A program made the translations under genes and the position numbers. Source: Zoogloea oryzae (GTDB lineage: Bacteria; Pseudomonadota; Gammaproteobacteria; Burkholderiales; Rhodocyclaceae). From it: a stretch of DNA of 64,000 bases. Shown here in pieces: positions 7,900-15,079 of the stretch. The first letter of the stretch is position 1. Every line of letters begins with the position of its first letter. The stretch is from assembly GCF_030161255.1 (NCBI RefSeq), contig NZ_BSPX01000005.1, forward strand, positions 1 to 64,000, read 5' to 3'. The notes under the pieces are model-generated. The model searched no databases, was not told the DNA's origin, and saw only the letters and a list, made by a program, of their open reading frames with translations.

Positions 7900-9662
7900 C
7901 CCGCCAGCCAGCCTTCCCGCAGCGCCATCACCGAAGCCGGTGCATCGTCGGCCAGCGCCAGCTTCGCCACATCGGCCGGCGCGGCGCGCAGTTCCACCTC
8001 AAAGCGCATCAGCTCGTCCCGACGGAAGACGTGAATCTCCACCCGCTCGCCGGCCATGCGCCGGGCGAGCTGCTTGTCGAAATTGCCGGACGTGACCTTC
8101 AGCCCGTCCAGCGCCACCAGCACGTCACCCGCCGACAGCCCCGCCGCTTGCGCCGGGCCACCGTCAAACACGTTGGCGATCTTCAGCGCGTCGCCGTCGG
8201 CGGTGGTGCGCACGCCGATGCCCGGCGCTTCGCTGGGCGCCTCCCAGGCAAGCTCGACGCCAACGCGCTTGAGCCATGCCTCCAGCGGCAGCTCGCCGGC
8301 GCCGTCGACGATCTCCCGCAGCCAGTCGCCGAGATCGGCACCGCCCAGCTCGGTGGCCAGTGCAAACAGACCGTCCTCGGCCACGCCCACACCCGTCTGG
8401 CCGTGGCGCTGCCACAGGGCCCGCATCAGGTCGTCCAGGCTTGTGCCGCCCTGGCTGTCGGCCCGCAGGTTGAGATCCAGCAGCAGGCCCACCAGCGCAC
8501 CCTTGGTGTAATAGCTGACGATGGCGTTGGGGCTGTTCTCGTCCTGGCGGTAATACTTGGTCCACGCCTCGAAGGACGACTCTGCCACGCTCTGCTTGCG
8601 CCGGCCGCTGCCCTTGTGCACCTGGCTGATGGTCTTGCCCAGAAGGGCCAGGTAATCCGCCCGGGTGATGCGCCCGGTACGCACCAGCATCAGGTCGTCG
8701 TAATAAGACGTGAAGCCCTCGAAGGCCCACAGCAGCCGCGTGTAGTTCTCGCGGGAGAGGTCGTAGGGCACAAAGGCCGCCGGCTTGATGCGCTTGACGT
8801 TCCAGGTGTGGAAATACTCGTGGCTGCACAAGCCCAGGAACTGCCGATAGCCTTCCGTCGGCGCTTCCATGCCCGCGTGGGGCAGATCGGCCCGGCTGCA
8901 CAGCAGCGCGGTGGACGCCCGATGCTCCAGCCCGCCATAGCCGTCGCCCACCGCCATCACCAGAAAGACGTAGCGGTCCATCGGCGCCGGTTCGCCAAAC
9001 AGGCGGATCTGCGCTTCGCACACCGGCTTCAAGTCTTCCACCAGCCGCGTCAGGTCGCAGTCGTGGCGGCCGGTGACGGCCACCGCGTGGGGCACGCCGC
9101 AGGCGTCGAACTCCGCCAGCGAGAAGGTGCCCATCTCCACCGGATGGTCGATCAGCGCATCGTAGCTTTCGGCCTGATAGCGGCCAAAGCCGTAGCGCTC
9201 TGCGCCAGCCTCCGGCAGGCTGGTAGCCACGCGCCAGCCCGCATCTTCAAGGCCAGCGGGCGGCAGGATGTCCACCAGATGGGCCGCCCCCTCAAAGCCG
9301 TGGGCGCACAGGAAGACGCTGGTGCCGTTGAAGAAACCGTGGGTCTGGTCCAGATGCGCCGTGCGCACCGACAGATCCCACGCATAAACGGTGTAGCGCA
9401 GCGTCACCGGGCCGCTCACGTCGGCGGGCAGGCGCCAGGTGTGCTTGTCGGGCCGCGTCACCACGAGCGGCGTGTCGCCGCGCTGGGCGCTCAGGCTGAC
9501 GACGTTCTTCGCGAACTCCCGGATCATGTAGCTGCCGGGAATCCACGCCGGCAAGCTGAACACCTGCCCGGTCGGATCGGGCGCATCGAGGTGCAGCGTG
9601 ACTTCGAACAGATGGGCAGCCGGCTGGACAGCCTGGATCGTGTAGCGGACGGCGGAATTCAT
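7896..9662 (-). CDS. M61 family metallopeptidase with PDZ domain
   Basis: Member of the glycyl-aminopeptidase family M61, 588 residues. An N-terminal beta-rich domain (residues about 1-170) precedes the catalytic domain, whose zinc site HEYFHTWNVKRI places His281, Glu282 and His285. A C-terminal PDZ domain is visible near residues 480-550 (GIGVRTTADGDALKIANVFDGGPAQAAGLSAGDVLVALDG in pieces). No signal peptide is seen, so it is probably cytosolic. Characterised relatives remove N-terminal glycine or alanine; the substrate here is inferred only from family. It ends tail-to-tail with the MATE gene. Confidence 0.92.
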   Translation of the reverse strand: MNSAVRYTIQAVQPAAHLFEVTLHLDAPDPTGQVFSLPAWIPGSYMIREFAKNVVSLSAQRGDTPLVVTRPDKHTWRLPADVSGPVTLRYTVYAWDLSVRTAHLDQTHGFFNGTSVFLCAHGFEGAAHLVDILPPAGLEDAGWRVATSLPEAGAERYGFGRYQAESYDALIDHPVEMGTFSLAEFDACGVPHAVAVTGRHDCDLTRLVEDLKPVCEAQIRLFGEPAPMDRYVFLVMAVGDGYGGLEHRASTALLCSRADLPHAGMEAPTEGYRQFLGLCSHEYFHTWNVKRIKPAAFVPYDLSRENYTRLLWAFEGFTSYYDDLMLVRTGRITRADYLALLGKTISQVHKGSGRRKQSVAESSFEAWTKYYRQDENSPNAIVSYYTKGALVGLLLDLNLRADSQGGTSLDDLMRALWQRHGQTGVGVAEDGLFALATELGGADLGDWLREIVDGAGELPLEAWLKRVGVELAWEAPSEAPGIGVRTTADGDALKIANVFDGGPAQAAGLSAGDVLVALDGLKVTSGNFDKQLARRMAGERVEIHVFRRDELMRFEVELRAAPADVAKLALADDAPASVMALREGWLAG

Positions 9663-9975
9663 CGAGGCGCTTCATGCAGATTGACGGAAGGCGCCGATTC
9701 TACCCGCCACCGCCACACCCGGCCCGACGAAGGCTGCCTAAAATTTAGGCAATGGCACAATTCCCTTTCGGCAGAAGGTGTTGCCCCCCACTCTGGGGAA
9801 GTGATCGTTTTGACATCAAGGGGCGAGTGCGCGAAGCCGGCGTGAGATCAGGTGGGACGCGGGATCCGGGAGATGCTGTCCGCGGGAAGCCGCGACCTGG
9901 GATATCTGGAATCTGTCGAAAGTAATTAACACCGTGTCACCCGAGGCGGACTTCACGCGCGGGCTGTAACACGGG
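9663..9975. other. Non-coding stretch beginning the decayed island
   Basis: No credible gene is seen in these 313 bases. The first part is the upstream region of the M61 peptidase gene. The rest contains a 17-base perfect palindrome (9735-9751) and then sequence of mixed composition without sustained codon bias. It forms the left end of a roughly 2-kb zone of gene fragments and repeats. Confidence 0.6.
9735..9751. repeat. 17-base perfect palindrome
   Basis: TGCCTAAAATTTAGGCA is a perfect inverted repeat with an eight-base arm on each side of a central A. It lies 72 bases upstream of the M61 peptidase start. It could be an operator for that gene or a leftover recombination or regulator site of the decayed island. 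Nothing in the sequence decides between these. Confidence 0.5.
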
Positions 9976-10155
9976 TCACGCCGCCGCGTCGAGCGCCCCC
10001 TCAGGCCCCAGCCCGTCTGGCGTGATCAGCCCGTCTTCGATTGCTTGCGCGTAGACCTTGGCAAAGTGGGCCTCAATGGCCTGCGGAGTGGCGGCTGGCA
10101 CAGTTTTCAGTGCGTCCTCCAGGATTGCCGCGATTTCTCCGCCCGTGACCTGGTG
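9976..10155 (-). pseudogene. C-terminal fragment of an unidentified, possibly phage, gene
   Basis: The last 60 or so codons of a leftward frame have coding-like composition and a helical, protein-like sequence (GGEIAAILEDALKTVP, then IEAHFAKVYAQAIEDG). The frame stays open to an ATG at 10425, but the first 90 codons lack coding bias and cross the repeat and inverted-repeat zone, so they are probably not genuine. I do not recognise the family. It looks like the surviving 3' end of a gene lost from the island. Confidence 0.35.
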
Positions 10156-10161
10156 CCGCGC

Positions 10162-10375
10162 ATGGCCCGCGCCGACATGAGCGTGCCAACCTGGGCAGAC
10201 GCCTTTCTGGCCGAGTTTCGCCGGCCCGAAAAGCCCAGTGTGGAGCCCGCCTAACTTCGACCACCTGAAGCCCAACGACGTGAGGAGCACCGACGGCCAC
10301 ATCCTTGATGAATTCGTGGCCGCGAGCTGCATCGTCAAGGCCCACTCAGCAGCACTGAGCCCCCTTGCTCGATGA
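10162..10375 (+). pseudogene. Two short rightward coding remnants, unidentified
   Basis: From 10162 a 30-codon frame (MARADMSVPTWADAFLAEF) stops at 10254. A second frame running from 10253 to the TGA at 10373-10375 reads NFDHLKPNDVRSTDGHILDE and onward. Both have the strong third-position GC expected of coding DNA in this genome, and one takes over where the other stops, as after a frameshift or deletion. No family is recognised. They support the view that this zone is an eroded mobile element. Confidence 0.35.
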
Positions 10376-10404
10376 CCCCAAAGAACTGAGGCCATCGAGC
10401 AAGG
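10363..10404. repeat. 12-base perfect inverted repeat preceding repeat copy 1
   Basis: CCTTGCTCGATG (10363-10374) is matched by CATCGAGCAAGG (10393-10404) around an 18-base loop. A degenerate version (CTGATCGATG and CATGGATCAAGG, 10678-10712) stands at the equivalent place before repeat copy 2. The hairpin is therefore part of the repeated unit. Confidence 0.6.
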
Positions 10405-10417
10405 CGACTCGCTGCCG

Positions 10418-10590
10418 CGTTGCACAAAAAAGAGGCGCCGTTACAAATCCGTGACGGATCAACGCAGTGCGGAAGCGCCCCACAACTTACCCACAGGCCT
10501 ACCCACGCTGGGCGGGGATAAATCCACGTTATCAACAGACCACCATGCACACAGAGGCATCTCGGTGATCACAGCCGGGAATTTCGGTCC
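10418..10590 (+). repeat. Long island repeat, copy 1
   Basis: First of three dispersed imperfect copies of a segment of about 170 bases. Shared blocks in order are CGTTGCAC, an A-run, GTTACAAATCCGTGACGGAT, CCCCACAACTTACCCACAGG, GGGGATAAATCC, CAGACCACC and a CACAG block. It contains two DnaA-box-like nonamers with one mismatch each: TTACCCACA (10487-10495) and TTATCAACA (10529-10537). Confidence 0.8.
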
Positions 10591-10730
10591 TTTATCGACC
10601 AGCGGCGACGCCATCAAAGATCTGTCGCAGACGTTGGGTTGCGGGGCTGCGTTCGAGTCCGCCAGGCGATGAGCCCCTCTGATCGATGTCCCCGAACACT
10701 TCAGGCATGGATCAAGGAAGCGCCCCACCA

Positions 10731-10900
10731 CGTTGCACGAAAAATAAGCAGAACCTCAAAACCCTGATGGATCAAGGCCGTGCAGAACAGCCCCACAACT
10801 TACCCACAGGGCTGCCCACGGCAACCGGGGATAAATCCCCCCCTTTCTGCAGACCACCTGGCTCACAGGGGTGTCTCGATGATTGAAAGCCGGGGGAACA
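10731..10900 (+). repeat. Long island repeat, copy 2
   Basis: Second copy, 313 bases downstream of copy 1. It keeps CGTTGCAC, the A-run, CCCCACAACTTACCCACAGG, GGGGATAAATCC and CAGACCACC but has lost the ATCCGTGACGG block. The DnaA-like TTACCCACA is at 10800-10808. It is the most degenerate of the three. Confidence 0.8.
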
Positions 10901-10930
10901 CTGGGGCCATGGGGTAGGACAGAGCCACGC

Positions 10931-11095
10931 AGCATTGCTCAAAAAATAGGCAGCGTTACAAATCCGTGACGGATCAAGGCGGTGCAGAGAAGCCCCACAA
11001 CTTACCCACAGGCCTGCCCACGGCCGACGGGGATAAATCCACGTTATTAACAGACCACCACGCATACAGGAGTAACGCAATGATCCCAGCGAGGA
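10931..11095 (+). repeat. Long island repeat, copy 3, leading into the gemA-like remnant
   Basis: Third copy, 200 bases after copy 2 and closest in sequence to copy 1. DnaA-like nonamers are TTACCCACA (11002-11010) and TTATTAACA (11044-11052). The repeat runs directly into AGGAG and the ATG of the gemA-like frame at 11080. Copies 1 and 2 end in degenerate relatives of that start region. The unit may therefore be a multiplied leader of this gene. Confidence 0.8.
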
Positions 11096-11346
11096 ACCCC
11101 GATGCGCGGCGTGCGAGCATCAAGGCGATCAAGACGATGGTCGGCCCCAAGGGGCTGGCGCTCGATGAGGACACCTACCGCGCCATGATCGGCAACGTGG
11201 TTGCCGGCAAGCGCAGCCTGAAGGATCGAAGGCCCCGGAGAACCCATCGCGTTGCGTTCAACAGGCGTCAGCGAGGTGGTGCCGAAGAGCCTGCAAGGTG
11301 GTCGCCGCAGAGCGATGACCTCCACGAAATCGACTTTGATCTGTAA
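11080..11346 (+). pseudogene. Truncated GemA-like (Mu gp16 family) phage protein remnant
   Basis: The N-terminal 50 residues (IPARNPDARRASIKAIK, then KGLALDEDTYRAMIGNVVAGKRSLKD) match the start of the Mu GemA/DUF1018 regulatory family, in which a D-x-x-TYRAML motif is followed by GKRS. After SLKD the frame becomes unrelated Arg-rich sequence and stops at 88 residues, about half the family length. An indel or deletion is likely. AGGAG precedes the ATG. This is the best evidence that the island derives from a Mu-like phage. Confidence 0.55.
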
Positions 11347-11354
11347 CGAATCCG

Positions 11355-11386
11355 AGTGCCAAAAGCACCGCAAATCAGTGCCAAAA
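11355..11386 (+). repeat. Short direct repeat AGTGCCAAAA, two copies
   Basis: AGTGCCAAAA occurs at 11355-11364 and 11377-11386, 22 bases apart, just after the gemA-like remnant. Paired short repeats of this kind can be the remains of an insertion-sequence end, but no transposase is present to support that. Confidence 0.4.
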
Positions 11387-11523
11387 CGGCCGCGAACTTA
11401 CACCTTTTCCCAGGTCCGCTCGGGAAAACTATCCGTCAAATCGGGGTCAAAACACCCTGCACCAAATTGAGGCAGCGACTCTTTTTCCTTTTCGATCATT
11501 AACTTGCTGCACTGCCGCACAGC

Positions 11524-11697
11524 TTATCCACAGCTTGTCCCCGGATTTTTGTGAATAGATTGAAACTATCCAAAATCCGGTTTAAAAAGAACTGACCTAT
11601 TTTTAAGCAAGCGTAAAAAACCCTTTTGTGTCCGGCAGATGACAGCGCCCCCCACAGTTTGTCCACAGCCTTGCCCACGCCTGTTGTGGGTTATTCA
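11524..11697. other. DnaA box, AT-rich tract and partial repeat copy 4
   Basis: A perfect DnaA box TTATCCACA (11524-11532) is followed by an AT-rich tract of about 90 bases. Within it CCGGATTTT (11541-11549) pairs with AAAATCCGG (11572-11580). TTGTCCACA (11659-11667) follows, inside a short fourth copy of the island repeat (11645-11697). This is the usual make-up of a replication origin, but no replication gene is adjacent. A vestigial phage or plasmid origin or a DnaA-binding locus is possible. Confidence 0.45.
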
Positions 11698-12621
11698 GGG
11701 GATGAAGGGGAGCTGGATCAGGTCGCTGCGGGTGACGCCGGCGGTCATCTGACGACACAGGGCGATGAACTCGCTCATCCCGGCCGTCACGTACTTGCGC
11801 TGATGGATGACGAACTGGAACTGCCGGCGCAGATCCAGCTCCGGCGTATCCAGTGGCACCAGGCTGCCCCGGCGGAAAGCCTCGCGCAGCGCCAGCCGCG
11901 AGATGCAGCCGATGCCCAGGCCGCTCTCCACCGCCCGCTTGATGGCTTCGGTGTGTTCCAGCTCCAGCCGCACCTTGAGCGGCCCGCCCACGTGGCGCAG
12001 GGCCTGGTCGAAGGTCTCGCGGGTGCCCGAGCCCACTTCGCGCAGGATCAGATCCTGGGTCAGCAGCTCATCCACGCCGACCTTTCCGGCCCGGGCGAGC
12101 GGATGCCCCGGCGCGCAGAACACCACCAGCTCGTCATCCACCCAGGGCTCGACGATCAGGTCGGGATGCCGACAGCTGCCTTCGATCAACCCCAGGTCGA
12201 GTTCATAGTGGGCCACCTGATGGATGATCGTCGCCGAGTTGTGCACCGACAGCTTTACCCGCGCGCTCGGGTGCCGGCGCAGGAAATCCGCGGCGATCAG
12301 CGTGGCGAGGTAATTGCCGATGGTGAGCGTGGCGCCGATCTGGATCGGCCCGAAATCCATCTTGCGGGCCAGCAAGGTCTCGATCTCGGCGGCGTGGCCG
12401 ATGAGCTGCGCCGCGTGGGGCAGCAGCGTCTTGCCCAGCTCGTTGAGGCGCAGCGCCTTTCCGATGCGGTCGAAGAGCTGGGTGTCGAACTGGCGCTCCA
12501 GCTCGCCCAGAGCCGTGCTGGTGGCCGACTGGGACAGGGCGAGCTCGTCCGCGGCGCGAGAGACGCTCTGGTGCCGGGCGACGGCGACGAAGATTTCCAG
12601 CTGGCGTAAGGTGTACTTCAT
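11695..12621 (-). CDS. LysR family transcriptional regulator (YeiE/FinR-like)
   Basis: A 308-residue LysR regulator. The N-terminal winged helix-turn-helix reads LRQLEIFVAVARHQSVSRAADELALSQSATSTALGELE, and the periplasmic-binding-like effector domain follows from about residue 90. The SQSATSTALGELERQFDTQLFDRIGKALRLNE stretch is closest to the YeiE/FinR type. It is divergent from the ferredoxin-NADP reductase gene. A LysR gene divergent from fpr is known as finR in Pseudomonas putida, where it activates fpr under oxidative stress. The same role here is an inference from synteny. The ATG at 12621 gives the usual N-terminus. The 100-base shared upstream region is AT-rich. Confidence 0.9.
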   Translation of the reverse strand: MKYTLRQLEIFVAVARHQSVSRAADELALSQSATSTALGELERQFDTQLFDRIGKALRLNELGKTLLPHAAQLIGHAAEIETLLARKMDFGPIQIGATLTIGNYLATLIAADFLRRHPSARVKLSVHNSATIIHQVAHYELDLGLIEGSCRHPDLIVEPWVDDELVVFCAPGHPLARAGKVGVDELLTQDLILREVGSGTRETFDQALRHVGGPLKVRLELEHTEAIKRAVESGLGIGCISRLALREAFRRGSLVPLDTPELDLRRQFQFVIHQRKYVTAGMSEFIALCRQMTAGVTRSDLIQLPFIP

Positions 12622-12721
12622 ATATCTATAAAATCGAATAAATATATCAATACAAACCATTTTACAGATTTGTACCACTCACTAGAATTGCTGCATCACA
12701 ACATCCGTTTCAGGCGCAATC

Positions 12722-13498
12722 ATGAGCAAGCTGAGCACCCAAACCGTCCTTGAAGTCCGTCACTGGAACGAATCCCTGTTCAGCTTCAAGGTCACCCGCG
12801 ACACCGGCCTGCGCTTCGAGAACGGCCAGTTCGTGATGATCGGCCTGGAAGTGGACGGCCGCCCCCTCACCCGCGCCTACAGCATCGCCAGCCCCAACTA
12901 CGAAGAGCACCTGGAGTTCTTCAGCATCAAGGTGCCCAACGGCCCGCTCACCTCGCGGCTGCAGCACCTGCAGCCGGGCGATCCGATCGTGGTGAGCAAG
13001 AAGCCCACCGGCACGCTGGTGCTCCACGATCTGCTGCCCGGGCGCAACCTCTACCTCTTCTCCACCGGCACCGGCCTCGCCCCGTTCATGAGCGTGATCC
13101 AGGATCCGGAAACCTACGAGCGCTTCGAGAAGGTCGTGCTGCTCCACGGCGTGCGCTATGTGTCGGAGCTTGCCTACAGCGAGTTCATCGAGCAGGAGCT
13201 GCCCCAGAACGAGTTCTTCGGCGAGGAAGTGCGCCAGAAGCTGGTGTATTACCCCACCGTGACCCGCGAGGAGTTCCGCAACCAGGGCCGCGTCACCGAG
13301 GTCATCGAAACCGGCAAGCTCTTCGAAGACACCGGCCTGCCCCCCATCGACCCGGCCCTCGACCGCGCGATGATCTGCGGCAGCCCGGCGATGCTCGACG
13401 ACTGCTGCAAGATGCTCGACGCCCGCGGCTTCAAGATCTCGCCGCACATTGGCGCCCCGGCCGACTACGTCATCGAACGGGCCTTCGTCGAGAAGTGA
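12722..13498 (+). CDS. fpr: Ferredoxin--NADP reductase
   Basis: FAD enzyme moving electrons between NADPH and ferredoxin or flavodoxin, 258 residues, the usual bacterial Fpr size. The FAD motif RAYSIASPN is near residue 58 and the NADP-binding motif FSTGTGLAPFMSVI near residue 116. C-terminal landmarks are MICGSPAMLDDCC and the terminal AFVEK, where the aromatic residue stacks on the flavin. It is divergent from a LysR gene. A possible promoter is TTTTAC (12660-12665) with TAGAAT (12683-12688) at 17-base spacing. A strong terminator follows. Confidence 0.93.
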   Translation: MSKLSTQTVLEVRHWNESLFSFKVTRDTGLRFENGQFVMIGLEVDGRPLTRAYSIASPNYEEHLEFFSIKVPNGPLTSRLQHLQPGDPIVVSKKPTGTLVLHDLLPGRNLYLFSTGTGLAPFMSVIQDPETYERFEKVVLLHGVRYVSELAYSEFIEQELPQNEFFGEEVRQKLVYYPTVTREEFRNQGRVTEVIETGKLFEDTGLPPIDPALDRAMICGSPAMLDDCCKMLDARGFKISPHIGAPADYVIERAFVEK

Positions 13499-13516
13499 GC
13501 CTTCCGGCCCGCCCAC

Positions 13517-13544
13517 AAAAAATCCGGCCTCGGCCGGATTTTTT
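13517..13544. terminator. Bidirectional terminator between fpr and the PHB-depolymerase-like gene
   Basis: AATCCGGCC/GGCCGGATT forms a stem with an A-run on one side and a T-run on the other. It can end transcription from fpr on the plus strand and from the convergent esterase gene on the minus strand, whose stop codon lies four bases to the right. Confidence 0.9.
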
Positions 13545-13547
13545 CGT

Positions 13548-14594
13548 TCACCATGCCGGCGCCTCGGCCAGCCTGGAAATCATCTTGCGCACCGCCACCA
13601 TCTGCGGCCCGTTGCGGGTGGCGTAATCCACCGCGCTGTAGCCCCACCAGTCCCAGCAGCCCTTCGGGTTGTACACCCAGCGCAGCGACCCCGACGCCCA
13701 GCCGCTCCGGGCCACCACCTGCGGATAGAGGATCACCAGCCGGTTCGATTCGGCCCAGGCGTTGTAGCCGGCCCCTTCGGCAAAGCGCCGGCCCAGCGCA
13801 TCCACGCCCTGCCGGCAGCCATGAAACGCCACATGCACCCGGCAGCCCCCCGCACGGCAGGCGGCCGGCACGTAGGCGAAGCCCTCGTCCGCCATGCTGA
13901 TGTCGATGGGCGCGCCGCCGATGAAGGGGCGCTGGTCGAAGCTGACAAGGTTGCCAGGCTCCGGCACCACCTTCGGGTTGAGCCCGCCAAGGAGATGGCC
14001 GAGCAGTTCGCCCGGCGCATCAAAATCGCCACAGCGGTTGATGAAGGGCGGCTCGGAGGTATCGCAGGCATTGGCCTTGCCGTCGGCCACCGAGATCATC
14101 GCGTGGCCGGCGCCGGGCAGCGTCACCAGCCGGGTGGACGCCGCCGGCACCCATTGCTGGTAGAAGGCCATCAGCGCATCGACCACCGGGCGTTCGACCG
14201 TGCGGTCGGCACTCCCGGTGAGCACCCACACCTTGTCGTCGGCGAGCGCCGAGGGCGGGTCGATGAGATCCAGCCGGGCGCGGGATTCGATCCGCGGCTT
14301 GATGTCGGCGGGCTTGGGCGGCGGCGTCCAGCGGTTGGGCGCCATGCACGCAGTCATGGCCCGGATGACGCTGCCGTCGGCACAGTCGTACGGCCCGGCG
14401 GCGAGGATGCCGACACCCCGGACGAGCTTCGAATACGCCACCTGAAACTGCCCCGCCATGTAGCCGCCGGACGAGATGCCCGAGACCGTCACCGCCGAGC
14501 CATCTGCCTGCAGCGCCGGCAGGGATGGCGCGGCCATGGCACTCGAAACCGCCAGCCCGGCCGCAGCAAACATCACGCAAGTCCGCTTCATCAT
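13548..14594 (-). CDS. Secreted PHB depolymerase-family esterase
   Basis: An alpha/beta-hydrolase of about 348 residues with an N-terminal signal peptide (MMKRTCVMFAAAGLAVSSAMA). The lipase box G-I-S-S-G sits at residues 39-43, very near the mature N-terminus, followed by GYMAGQ, as in the Rhodospirillum PhaZ1-type poly(3-hydroxybutyrate) depolymerases. Other conserved stretches are LPGAGHAM, VAFHGCRQG and YNPKGCWDWWGY. The likely role is extracellular or periplasmic hydrolysis of short-chain polyhydroxyalkanoate or a related ester. The ATG overlaps the stop of the upstream MAPEG gene (ATGA) and follows a purine-rich site, so the two are translationally coupled. The frame extends further upstream, but that part lies inside the MAPEG gene. 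Confidence 0.83.
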   Translation of the reverse strand: MMKRTCVMFAAAGLAVSSAMAAPSLPALQADGSAVTVSGISSGGYMAGQFQVAYSKLVRGVGILAAGPYDCADGSVIRAMTACMAPNRWTPPPKPADIKPRIESRARLDLIDPPSALADDKVWVLTGSADRTVERPVVDALMAFYQQWVPAASTRLVTLPGAGHAMISVADGKANACDTSEPPFINRCGDFDAPGELLGHLLGGLNPKVVPEPGNLVSFDQRPFIGGAPIDISMADEGFAYVPAACRAGGCRVHVAFHGCRQGVDALGRRFAEGAGYNAWAESNRLVILYPQVVARSGWASGSLRWVYNPKGCWDWWGYSAVDYATRNGPQMVAVRKMISRLAEAPAW

Positions 14595-15025
14595 TTCACC
14601 CCCACCAGTTGCGCGATCACCCCGCCCGCGGCCAGGAGCCCCAGCCCCCCGAAGGCCAGCGCCGCCACGGTAAAGCCCTTCGCCCGCAGCCCGGGCGCCT
14701 TCGCGTAGCCCACCGCGTACCACACCCGGCCCACGAGCCACACGCCACCCAGCGCCGCTGCGGCGACGTCGCTCACGTAGGCCGCGCAGATCCACAGGCA
14801 CGGCAAAGTCATTGTCGCCCATTCGAGGGTGTTCATCTGCACCCGGTAGAGCCGCTCGAACACCGGATGCCCGGTGACGGCAGGCGCGGCCACGCCGTAG
14901 CGGTGGCGCCCCTTGCCCACGGCAAAACAGGTGCCAAACATCAGCAAGGCGATCAACAGCGTGACCCCGGCGGTGAGAGGAGAAGAAGACAGCATGGATT
15001 CAGGATTCCGGAAGACGAGCGCCAT
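14591..15025 (-). CDS. MAPEG family membrane protein
   Basis: A 144-residue protein (or 134 from an ATG at 14995) with four predicted membrane segments. It has the MAPEG pattern: GHPVFERLYRVQMNTLEWATMTLP, then LVGRVWYAVGYAKAPGLRAKGF. Eukaryotic MAPEG proteins act in eicosanoid and glutathione metabolism; bacterial members are poorly characterised and often glutathione-dependent. Its stop overlaps the start of the secreted esterase gene. The divergent MsbA-like gene starts about 55 bases away. Confidence 0.85.
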   Translation of the reverse strand: MALVFRNPESMLSSSPLTAGVTLLIALLMFGTCFAVGKGRHRYGVAAPAVTGHPVFERLYRVQMNTLEWATMTLPCLWICAAYVSDVAAAALGGVWLVGRVWYAVGYAKAPGLRAKGFTVAALAFGGLGLLAAGGVIAQLVGVK

Positions 15026-15079
15026 AGCTTACCGTCCCTCCGTCATACTGCGCATTACCGTTTGTTCCGCCACGCGCTC

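Noticed and set aside
7065..9845. A 926-codon rightward open frame
   Set aside because: It runs antisense to the M61 peptidase gene and across the end of the MATE gene. High GC keeps antisense frames open, and its translation is low-complexity His/Arg/Gly sequence without domains.
10418..11095. CRISPR array
   Set aside because: The repeats are about 170 bases, imperfect and unevenly spaced (313 and 200 bases). No short identical repeats with regular spacers and no cas genes are seen.
11524..11697. The main chromosomal oriC
   Set aside because: DnaA boxes and AT-rich DNA are present, but dnaA, dnaN, rpmH, parAB and mnmG, which mark oriC in this group, are all missing from the window.
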